A stretch of DNA of 64,000 nt from Branchiostoma belcheri (taxonomy: Eukaryota > Chordata > Leptocardii > Amphioxiformes > Branchiostomatidae). The DNA lies in assembly GCF_001625305.1 (NCBI RefSeq), contig NW_017804054.1, forward strand, positions 2,390,042 through 2,454,041, given 5' to 3'. Shown here piece after piece: positions 15,274-27,200 of the stretch (position 1 is the stretch's first letter; every line of letters begins with the position of its first letter). The notes beneath the pieces are model-generated. The model had not been told where the DNA came from, did no database searches, and saw only the letters and a list, made by a program, of their open reading frames with translations. Position numbers and translations under genes: made by a program.

Positions 15274-18200
15274 TGCGTGCGTGTGCATGCGTGCGTGCGC
15301 GCGTGTGGCTTTGTGCGTGTGTGTGTGCAGGCATAAGCACAAACTTGTGAATTTGTGCACTATTTTGATCGATACTTGCTAGATTTTTTCTATATGATAA
15401 TCAATGACCCCATCTTTCATATAAAGAAGATGACAGTGGTAGCGCATACAGCAGTCTGGGTTGCTGGAAAGACGAGAGTGATCGCGCCATTACCCTACTC
15501 GAGGGCACGGACCCACGTCTGGACAAGCGCTACCGGTATCGCGACAACCCGATCGAAAAGTGTTACCAGGTGGCTCTTTCCAACAATTACCCAGTGTTCT
15601 CCATCCAAAATGGCGGACAGTGCTTCGGTTCAGCAGACGGACTGAACACGTTCTACAAGTACGGACCGTCCTCTGACTGCGAACCGGACGGCGAGGGCGG
15701 GGTATGGGCAAACGAGGTCTACAAAATCAAACGTACGGCTTCTAGTCAAAATATCAAAGACACAGTTCTTAAAAGCATATGTACTGGCAGTTCTCATGCG
15801 CACAATCTATAATTATAACGATATCTTACTGTTGAAAAGAGGCTCGTTTAGAAGACTAATTTTCAAATCACTTCATTTTCACCCTTAAAGTGTAAAAAGA
15901 TTAGCAAAATTTATCAAACGCGAGATTAGGTTTTGATGTGATAAGTCATTGATTATCCTGATTAAGGCGACAGTGGTCACTTAATATCTGTGTAACTTGT
16001 GAAATTAAGTTTTACTATGATTACTACCAACACAGATGAACTTTCATTTTACTACACAGCAAGTGGCGGCCCTGAGTACACTAGTCTGGACTGCTGGAGG
16101 GACATTTCTCACCCCCGTGCCGTACCGACTCTAGAGGGGACCGATCCACGCTTAGACGGGTTCTACCCATCACGTATCAACCCAATTGAAAAGTGTTACA
16201 TGGTAGCACGATCTCGTGGCTTTACCGTGTTTACCGTTCAGAACGGCGGCTGGTGTGCCGGGTCTACCGATGGACACAACACGTACGACCAGTACGGGCC
16301 TTCTTCAGCTTGTGCGGAGGACGGAGAAGGGGGACCCGGGGCCAATCATGTCTACCAGATTACAGGTCAGGTCTCGGTACATGGCGTAGAAAACGCGTCA
16401 GAAACAAGAAAGATCTACCTTGTCATGATTATCTTAATCTATGTAATATATCTAAATTGCTATCTATCTTTTCTCTTGATGCTTTAGCTGCTTGTGACGG
16501 ATAATTTGACTGTGATATAAAACTATAATCAACATAAACATTTGATATATGATTTGATTCTTTTAGAATTTTCAAATTAAACTTTTAGAAATTTTAATAA
16601 ACTTTTACGACACTAAGACTGACATTGACTGACCACAGCGCTGCTATTTCTTCTCGCAAAAGCTTTTAGGCACAGGCCATTCATAAGCATTACGCATAGC
16701 TATATTAGAAATGCTTCGACCGAATAGAGCGCTGCACAGTTTCAGGCGACGAATAAGATTACATGCATTCTTCTTGGCTATGCAAGTCTTGACTTCGCTA
16801 GGAATACTAGTAGTCTACCGCCATCTCTGATAGTTACGCGTTTCTCACTGCATTTATTGCGCTGCTTGCTAGTACCATCATCTCTATTTCATTTGACTTA
16901 TAATCTCCATTCTATCTATAAGTAGATATATCTCTTTTTTGGTCTTTGAACTTGGTCACTGTTTGGTACATAGAATCTACCAGGTGGCCGATTCATGTCT
17001 TCCCTCCGTTCAAAGCCGAGAGGAAAACTGTTGTGGTGCATCGTTGAATACGTTCATCACTCACTCATTCACTCACTCACTCACTCACTCACTCACTCAC
17101 TCACTCACTCACTCACTCACTCACTCACTCACTCACTCACTCACTCACTCACTCACTCCTCTGGTGCTGAGCCCACCAGGTCGACCAGTTCCCTCCATTT
17201 CTGTCTGTTATGGCGAGCCTTTGTGCTTGGTCTGAGGTGGTGCCAGTGCCAGGTCTCTGGCAAGCATGTCGATCCAGCGGGTTTGGAGAGCTCCTCTTCA
17301 TGTATTCTACCCGTCACGTATTGATCAACAAGCGCATGTGTTACACAATTTTCTTGCCACCTGGACTCTTCTTCGTGCAGATCCGGACGTCTTAATGGTG
17401 GAGGCCATTATTCTGTTACTGGGCTGTTGCCGTATCACAATCATGATTTGATGTTTAACCCTGTTCCTGGATCCATGTAAGTAGCTTTGCCTTGGTTTGT
17501 GCGGCAGGGACGCCACCTCAACAAGTCATCAAATGTCTCCGACGTTTTTCCCAGTCTAGTAATTCACCCCGATAGAGGGAAAGAAAATACGCAACACTGA
17601 CAACAGGAAGATTCTTCTTGATCGTGCCTTCACCACAGAGGTACTTGACTAGTGTTATGGATTTCCTACTGCGCGTTACCCACCATTGTATGTACAATGC
17701 ATCGTCAAAAGACGAGACAATCGGGCATCTTGATACTCCACAAGCTCTATGATGCGTCTTTGTCAAACATCTCTTGAGCAAAGAGATGTTTAATGTTACA
17801 TTGAAACGTAACGAATGAAAAAAATGAAATCTGCTACATCGAGAAAAGAGTAGAAGCCGGTACTCTTTAAAACAATATCGCGCACGCAATTCTTAAAGAT
17901 TTGACAGACCACACTGACGTTTTGTAACTAAAGTTTTGTACAATTGATAACTAAGGGTATGGAAGTTGTCCGAGTAACTTAATGACCCTCGAATGTGGGG
18001 TATGGCGCGTCGGACTTGGCAGGAAACTAAATGGACTGGACAACAACAGATATTAGCTACTGAATCAGTTTAATTTCACATTGTTTGGTATAGAAATGTT
18101 ATCACAAATAAGGCATTTCTATAGTTAAAGAGTTTGACTTGTTCCAACACAATAAGGAGAACTCACCATAAATATTCGGCTGATCCCGTCAACCTTCGTC

Positions 18201-21200
18201 AGATTTGTGATGCAATCGCTGACTTTCCGGAAGTCGGAAACGTGATGACGTCAGGAGTGCATCAAAAGTGGCGGGAAGACGGTATCTCCCACCATCACGG
18301 TTCAGAGAGGGTTGGTGGGCCCTGATGTAAACTGCCTCCTTCACGCTTCTCACAAAGTAATCCTGCTCCGTATCTAGAATGCGCACCTTGTCCAATGTAA
18401 CTGTATGTCCGGGGGACTCGATGTGTATGTGTTGCGACACTTCCGATGTGTTTGAACTGGGGCGCCTGTGTTCCAGAAATCTAGTCTTGAGAGACCGTTC
18501 TGTTTCCCCTATGTATGTCTCTGGGCAAGGTCCTCTGATATTTTGACCTGCGCACCGAATGTGGTAAATCACGCCACACTTTTGTTCTTTGGGGGTTCTG
18601 TCTTTGGGGGCCACTAATNNNNNNNNNNNNNNNNNNNNGTGTAATCTGTTCATGGAACATCTTGAACAATTAGCCATTAACACTGCTCCCAATCCCCCAC
18701 TGTGGTGGTATAGGTACGTGGACGATACACATACGAAACTAAAAAGAGCACACGCTGACGAGTTTACTGAATACCTTAATAGTTTGGACCCCGACATAAA
18801 ATTCACCACAGAAGAAGAACAGAACAAAACCTTACCTTTTCTGGATACTCTTACGGTGGTGAAAGACGATGGTTCGTTAGACATTAGGATCTACAGAAAA
18901 CCCACCCACACGGACCAATATCTGAACTTTAGTTCTAACCACCCCCTTGAGCACAAACTGGGTGTCATTCGTACATTGTTTCACAGGGCGGATACTATTA
19001 TTACCAACCCCCAAGATAGGGAGGCTGAGAAAGAACACATCACTCAGGCCTTGCTAAACTGTGGCTACCCCAAGTGGGCAGTTTCCAAGGCAACTGCTCC
19101 CAAACGTTCTACAACTGATAGAAACCGTCAGTCAAACTCTTCTACGAGGCAGAACAGAGGTTTAGTCGTCCTACCCTATGTTAAGAACACCTCTGAAGCT
19201 TTACGGAGAATCTTCGGGACACATGGCTTAAAAACGTGTTTCAAACCGACCCGTACGTTAAGACAGCTATTAGTGGCCCCCAAAGACAGAACCCCCAAAG
19301 AACAAAAGTGTGGCGTGATTTACCACATTCGGTGCGCAGGTCAAAATATCAGAGGACCTTGCCCAGAGACATACATAGGGGAAACAGAACGGTCTCTCAA
19401 GACTAGATTTCTGGAACACAGGCGCCCCAGTTCAAACACATCGGAAGTGTCGCAACACATACACATCGAGTCCCCCGGACATACAGTTACATTGGACAAG
19501 GTGCGCATTCTAGATAAGGAGCAGGATTACTTTGTGAGAAGCGTGAAGGAGGCAGTTTACATCAGGGCCCACCAACCCTCTCTGAACCGTGATGGTGGGA
19601 GATACCGTCTTCCCGCCACTTTTGATGCACTCCTGACGTCATCACGTTTCCGACTTCCGGAAAGTCAGCGATTGCATCACAAATCTGACGAAGGTTGACG
19701 GGATCAGCCGAATATTTATGGTGAGTTCTCCTTATTGTGTTGGAACAAGTCAAACTCTTTAACTATGTATTCTACCAACACAGATGAGCTTTCATTCGAA
19801 GGCATTTCTAGTTATCGTAATAGCTATTATTATCTAAAGACCCCCTGGCAGATCCCACTGAAACTTGTCAGGACGGGAATGGAGTATCTTACCGAGGGGT
19901 AGTAGCTGTGACCACATCAGGCAGGACGTGTCAGGCCTGGGACAGTCAGACACCTCACGAACACAGCAGGACGGCTGCCAACTATCCGTCATCCGGACTG
20001 GATGGCAACTTCTGCCGGAATCCGGACGGGGAGTCCGGAGTTTGGTGCTACACCACGGATCCGAACGAGAGATGGGAACTGTGCGACGTTCCTGTTTGTG
20101 GTAAATAATTATTTTGATTCACTTTTCTCATGTTTTCATTAAAATTTCAACTATGTAGTGACTACAAACATGTATTCACCTTTGCATCTGTTCACCTGTA
20201 CTTAGCCCGATAGGGCATGGATGTACAATAACGGTTATGTATTGTCGTTGTTATTGTTTTCTTTCTAACCGATTATTGTAATTGTTTAAAAATCTATTAA
20301 AGGGCTGTATACAGACAATCGCCCTTTAATCAGACCTTTTTTTATATTTTTATATAATCGTAGTTTTGTCAGGTGATTTATTTATTGTTTGTAGAATTTT
20401 GATTTTTAATATGTGTTTTCTTTGCTAGAATCAACATCTAGTCTACAGTCAACCAGTCTCCCAGACTTCTATTTGGAAATCGCACTTTTCGTGGACCCAA
20501 GCCTGGTTCAGGAGTTAGGGGGGATCGCTGGCGCTGCAGAGTGGTCAAAAGTCGTCATGATCGGGGTAGGTGTGGCAGACATTTTTTTAAATAATTATTT
20601 CCTTAAACTTTTTTATCTATTTAAATCTTTGCATCCATTATGAACCATCTCAAATGACTACATTTTGAATCGTTTTCTTCTAAAAGGTCCAGCGAAAATT
20701 TGACTCAGGTTCACTTGGAAAGATTGTGAACCTCCGGTTGGTCAAGTTTAACCAAGCCGTAAGTATAAATTTTTATGCTATAGTACCTATACACATGGGG
20801 TTTCAAGGAATATATCCTTTTTAGATATATCTGGCGCACTCAACCTTATACAATGCTGTATACTATTTTGATGTTTGTTTTATTCGTTTGTTTTTCGCAT
20901 GACCGGTAAACCGCAGCATGTACATGTAAGTTGAAGCTGCGTAAGACAATACTGTTAGGTTAGAACCCGGGAAGAAAAAAAATTAAAACCAATATTTTTT
21001 TTAAAGTATGGTGGGTACATTCTTTAACGTGCGTGGAGTGTTGCTCTCCCTTCACACGGGACCTCCTATAACGTCCTATCCGAGGGATGTCCTGACCGAG
21101 CCGAACACGCTACTGTTTACGCCAACCAACACCACATGTTACATGGTCTTCGGTACACCACGTTAACGGATTGTATTTCTAGGATAACTTGGCGATGCAG

Positions 21201-24200
21201 AGTGATTCGTATCCCATGCTGAACTCATTTTGTCTCTGGCAAGAATCTCAGCCAGACAACCTGATGTGGGATGTGGCCGTGCTTGTGGTGAAGTAAGTTC
21301 TTAATCTATTAGTATTACTGAAGTATGAAACAAATGGGATTGTGGTTTTACTAGTTTTACTAGTAAATTCGGTTTCGTCTGTATGCTGTACTATTTGTCC
21401 AGGCTTCTTACAGCTCTACAACAGTGTGTAGTTCTGCTTACAATGTGTACATTGTTCTAGTAAACAATGTGTCAGAGATCATATGCCTCACACAAATTTA
21501 ACCATGTTATATATTTTTCATTCTCTTAGTCGGGATCTAACTTCCGTAAACTTCGGGAAAGGTGTTCTTGGTAAGTGTAATTAACTAATTAAGTATAATA
21601 AACTAAAGAGCTAATTAGTTAAAAGGTAACTTATGAATATATTGGGGTCGATATCAATAAATCGCACACATTTTTGTCTTACAGTTCTACTCTAAAAAGT
21701 AGGTTACACGTGGGACATTTACAGGAAACAAATGATCTCCAAATTCACAGCACAGTTTAATATTACTAGCTTGAATAAAAAGAAACAACATTTCTTAGGA
21801 CTAACCTAAACGTCTTGATTTTAAAGGAAGAGCAATCCTTGGCGGCGTGTGTACTGGGCAGGACACCGATAAATGCGCCATTGTGGAATATCGAGGGTAC
21901 CAAACGATCGACACTATTGTTCATGAGCTAGGACACAAGTGAGTTCCAATTTTCGATTGAACAACACCTTAGCTGTTTATGTGACGTAATTTTTTTTGCA
22001 AATAGAACGATAAAGACAAACGATTCTTGATAAAGAGTTGTAAGAAGTTTACATCTGGCCTCCCCCTTTACACTTTAATGAATGAATGACGACCTTTATT
22101 GCACATTTTTGCCACACTGGCGTAGGTATGGGTCAAAACAAAACATAATGAACAGATACATACAAAATAAAATAGTTATCATTAGATAAATGTAACCTGT
22201 CCTTGTCATCGCTTTTCAGTAATCGTAGAGATAAAGATACGAATTTGTTTCTCGATGGAATGTTTGTCCACTTGCATTGGGAATGTTCAATCTGTGCTTT
22301 TTTCAGCATTGGAATGGATCACGACGGAGATGGTAATGACTGTGTAGACGGGAAAGACATCATGAGCACACTGGACTATGGCGGCAAGACAACCTTCTCC
22401 AGCTGCAGTGCACACAGCTTCAACAATTTTCTCAAGTACGCTTCATCCTGAGTTAGACAGTATTTACTGCAATATTCCAGTTTTAGGCAATCACTCTTGA
22501 CATAGCTCTCTCAAAAATTGAAAGTCTGACTTCTTTCACACCATGAGTCTCATAAGGACACTGTCAAATCTACTCGTATGTGTGTGTTTTACTTATTTCT
22601 TTGTTTGTTTGTTTGTTTGTTTGTTTGTTTGTTTCGCATAACCAGCTAACCGCCTTTTTAGGCGTAACAAACCAGTTTTGTACATACAAATACAAGCTAC
22701 TCAGACCGAGAGGTACTGCTATCAACGTCTGTACTCTTTCAAAGTCTTTATACTCTACAGGAAGACAGTGACCAATTGCCTTAACGATGAGGCAGACAGT
22801 GTGGTATACACGATTCCAAGTGACACCCAGCCAGGGGAACTTGTGTCTTGGGATGAACAGTGTGAAAAGGCCCTGGGTACGGCCTGGCATGGAAGCGACA
22901 AGGGATGGCGAAGTCGGGTGGGAACAGAGATGGACAGGCTAAGGGATTATGTAAGTACTGAATTATACAGTATATACAGCATTTACACAATTTACATGTA
23001 CATGTGCGTATTGAATTCAATAAAATACGAAATTGACACCTGGTCTATTTAGTTATCTATTTATTTTTATTTTTTGGATTTAGGAAGATCGGTGCTCAAA
23101 AATCTTGTGTACCGATGGAAACGGCAAAGAGAAGAGTATCATACCAGTGGAGGGCACCGTCTGTGGGACAGATATGGTTCGTATAAGAGTATTTTGCATC
23201 ATTTTTTGGTGGGGCGCTTAGCCGCCGGGGCCTCGAACACCTGATAAAAAGTACTGCACTCATCCCTGCAAGGCATTAGAGCAAACAAGAAAATATCTAT
23301 TTAAAGTTAAATAGTAAAAAAAATTTTGAATTGCAAAAAAAAATGTTGAGACCCTTATCAACCTACGCACAATTATGTTCAAAGTGGTGCCGTGGAGGAG
23401 AGTGTATTGGTGATGACCTGGATTCTGCTGAGCCGCCTGGTGACGGGGGATGGTCCGCCTGGAACCAGTGGTCAGGCTGTACCAAAACATGCGGGCTGTT
23501 CGGCGTCAAGTGGCGCTATCGAGAGTGCAACAATCCTGAGTACGTTAGTTGGCTAACATTTACGTATTACTATTTATTTTATTAAACGTATGTACTCCAG
23601 CTCTACGTATTATAATTTCTACATACTCCTCTTTTTATTACAATTTGATACATGTGTGAAACATGTTAACAAGAATGTGACATATATATAGTGTAACCGT
23701 AAATCGATCATCAATATTAAATTCTAAAAAGCGCATTTTCGAAACTTACCTTTCATCTATGTTTTACACAGGCCAGTATACGGTGGTGCGTATTGCGTTG
23801 GTGACAGTACAGAGTTTGGAGTGTGCGAGTTACAAGTAAGGAAATTAAATCATGTCATATTTGAATTGGCTACCAATCGGTTGATAATGTATATCTTATA
23901 TAGCTATATATCTAAATTGAAAAAAAAATTGACAAACCTGGGATATGTTAATTATTTCTTGTTTCCTCTCTTTTGTAGTCATGCGTCAATGCAACCAAAT
24001 TCCACGATGACCGTGCCGACCAGTGTGCTACTCACAACGCCAACGAAACTTTTGTCCCGTACCTCAGCGTCCCCCGTAAGTGTGGCCTTTGTTTTAAACT
24101 AGACCAATAAAAGTAAGATAAGGCCACACCAAGTAATTTTTAAGGATGACGTCCTGCCCTAGCTGTTTCGGTTGTTTAATCACATTTTCCCTTATCCTAT

Positions 24201-27200
24201 ACATCGTGACTTTTAGCCATAGTTACAAGAAGCGGAATTTCTTTGTGTCTTCTGAAAACAGGCCAAAATCAATGCGCACAGACAACCATCCATAAAAATT
24301 ACTTTGCTCAATGTGGCCTAATGTCCTTGTCTTACATGTAGTAGCTTTTCATGCTAGTCAAAATAGCATTTATGATTGCTCAATGATGTAGTTTGTGATG
24401 CATTGTTCACATTAGTGACTTATATGACTTAAAACTTCCTTCTCATCTGAAACTATTCATTGTTTTTTGTTTTCATTTTAGCTCGTCTCTACTGCAAACT
24501 GACCTGTATGTCGGAACAAAACAACGACTGGATAGACATGGGGAATGTGGAGGATGGTTCCCTCTGTCACGAGTTCGACAACGACATCTGCATTGATGGC
24601 GTTTGTCGGGTAATTATAAAGACTATTCAAACTAGCTGCTTTGTAGTATTATAATGTAACCGACAATGCCAGCCATATGAGTTTTTGATAGGCTATGATA
24701 TTATTGCAATTACAATACTAAAGAAAACAGTTCATTATGATTCACTTCTAGTCGGTTGGCTGTGACGGCGTCTTTGATTCCAACACAACTTATGACAAAT
24801 GCGGCGTGTGTGGGGGAGACGGAAGCTCCTGTGTGATGCTGAATGGAAGGAAAACGTTCGAGTCGAAGATTGGTAAGACTTTCCTTTTGTCAATTTATTT
24901 TTGGTAGGCGAATTAAGTCTTGATTGTGACCTGCCTTTTTGGATATCATTGAAAAAAAAAGAAGAAAAAATACAAGAATGTAATGAAACACATTGCACCT
25001 TCAGAAATATATTAATTTAGTAATTCTATTCGTACTATTTCAACAATCTTTTATATATCTTCCTGGAAGCTTGTTCCTTTTTTTATTAATTGTTTGGTTA
25101 CTTCTTTTTAACAATATGACAGGATTTCACGACATTGTCACCGTGCCAGAAGGCGCTAAGTTTGTGCGAGTTAAGGAGCTGTACCCCGGCAAACATGACG
25201 AGCCGTACTGGAACAGCTATCTGTGTAAGTAGTTTCCGGTTGAATAAAGAAGCCTTCGTAACAAAAATGCATCCAGCGTAATGCAAAATCAGAGTATCGA
25301 AGTGGGCGGAGGATGATTTATCTGCCTGTATTCAAACTGTAACAGTTGCCTTGAACAACAACAAATCGATAAAGACAAATCGATCCTTAATGACCCAAAG
25401 ATTGATCTTAGAATTGTGAATGGGTACGGTTACTAGGTCCTTCCTAAGTGAAACAATGACATGACGTCTGTTTATTGCAGCTGTTGCCACTCAGAACGAC
25501 ACGTGCATCATCAGCTGTTCAATGGACTCATCACAGCTGGAAAGCGGCTACGCCGAAGCAGCGGGAACCACCTTCCGCTACTGGCAAAAGTACGAAACAC
25601 ACACACACAAAATATTTTGCCGTGTGGCGCAATGGCAGAGTGCTCGATTCGGAACCACGAGGTCCCGGTTCGAGTCCTGACATGCGACCGATCTTTTGCC
25701 CTTACGAAACCTCTTGACACGACTTTCCTCACTTATCTTATATGAGTATTGTCTGAGTATTGTATGTCTTGTACATTTATATGTTTGGGACACAACACCA
25801 ACAACTGCTACCTATGTCCCACGTTCATTGCACTGTTGCAATTTCAATAAATCATCATGGTTCATCTTGAATATTTTGACAGGTTAATTATCGACACTCC
25901 CCTTACCTTTGACGCTGAGTACCACGGAGCAGGAAGTGTGTTCACCTACGGACGTTTCCTCAGTATCACCGAGGAGGTCTTTACATATGGTCCCATCAAA
26001 GAGCCCGTCAACTTCCGAGTAAGTAGACTGTAACAAGCGGTGTTTCTGATGGTATTGAATAGCTAAACGCAACATTAGCAAAACATGGTTCTTTTTCCTC
26101 TAGTCAACTTTTACTAAGTTCAACAACCTTGTTTGAGCTTTATTTAAAAAATTACATTTAGGTTCTCAACAACTGACTTCCAAAGCTGGTGTGTTACGCC
26201 GAAAGGCGGTTATACCGGCTATACAGATACAGATGCAGAAATCATTGTAACTGACTTTCAATAATTGCAAGACTACGTATAAACATATTCATTAAAAAAA
26301 CTGAAAAAATGTATATTTTTGCAATAGTACATTTCAGTGTCTGACCTGAATGTGACGTACGAAGTAGCCTACGAGTATTCCATGCCGACCTACACCTATC
26401 ACCAAAGTCTTGGTCCTTGCAGTAAGACGTGTGGATACGGTAAGGATATATATTTTCAAATGTTATGAGTACGAAACTCTACAAATAATTTCAAGATAAA
26501 TAATCGTGATGTTCAAACATAATTTTGCACGTTAATTATTCGATAAAGAAAACGATAATAAGTTATTGCAAATTTCCAATTGCAAATAACAAGGATCAAA
26601 GAACAAGAAAAGAGTACAAAATAAATTTGAAAATCTACAGAAAGAAAGGTAATTGTCTAAAACTATAACTGTGCCTTAAACTATGTCTAAAGAATGGATT
26701 TGAATTCTCTTTTGTAAACCAAGGAAGACGTAATAAGCCCCAGTTCAGCCCTAGTATATAGAACAATAGTTTTCATATATAGATAATATGCTATAATTCT
26801 GATTATTAATGTGAAGGTATCCGTGAGGTGATGAACGTAAGTTGCTACCATAACGGACGTGATGAGAAAGTGGACGACTCCTTCTGTGAGGACAGCGGAC
26901 AGGAGCGCCCCAGTAGCGACCCCATCTCCTGCTTCAACATGCTGGTACAGTCCTGTAAAGCAAGGTAACGTTCGTCCGTAAAGTTTTTTTTTAGGTTGGT
27001 AGATTGCTGGTTTCAAAGCAAACGGATGCCAATGAACCGCATGTCATCATAACGTTTATTAGATGAGCACTGATGGCTGAAAGCTACTGTGCGAGGTAAA
27101 ACCAGACATCATTTTCAAAATGAATATAATACACGGTATTCTTTCCCTGCCCTTGGTGCTGATTTGTGTTCTCATAGCTACACTTTCCCTGCCCTTGGTG

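Larger units (their letters stand above)
16366..19851 (+). other. Expanded intron 12 of the protease gene
   Basis: This 3.49-kb intron separates the second WSC-like exon from the kringle exon; the gene's other introns are mostly 100-800 bp. It contains an ACTC microsatellite, a Penelope-like element with an inverted partial copy, and a 20-base assembly gap. I see no further exon of the host gene in it. Confidence 0.75.
20429..22950 (+). other. M12B (reprolysin) catalytic domain exons (14-20)
   Basis: The domain opens with [16 protein letters not shown] only about 14 residues after the kringle. The zinc site is HELGHNIGMDHD at residues 819-830, split between exons 18 and 19, with His819, Glu820, His823 and His829 all present. 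The Met-turn is DIMS (Met843). It matches the consensus HExxHNxGxxHD, so catalysis should be preserved. No propeptide, cysteine switch or furin-type RxKR site precedes it. Confidence 0.92.

Noticed and set aside
14936-15382. 148-codon plus-strand frame
   Set aside because: Only the central part (14994-15167) is an exon; the ends are intron, and the long VCVCVC stretch is translation of the GT microsatellite.
16939-17324. Overlapping frames around 98-109 codons with a THSL repeat
   Set aside because: The repeat is translation of the ACTC microsatellite in an intron.
18189-18884. 231-codon minus-strand frame crossing the N run
   Set aside because: It joins the inverted Penelope copy through undetermined bases to antisense of the RT region, so it is not one protein.
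22220-22306. Alternative exon between the two zinc-site exons
   Set aside because: An AG acceptor precedes an open frame, but including it would break HELGHN-IGMDHD; direct joining of 21938 to 22307 restores the exact zinc motif.
25619-25690. Possible functional tRNA gene
   Set aside because: A and B box-like motifs are present, but the cloverleaf is poor and a long SINE body with a tail follows; related copies exist at 43200 and 60050.
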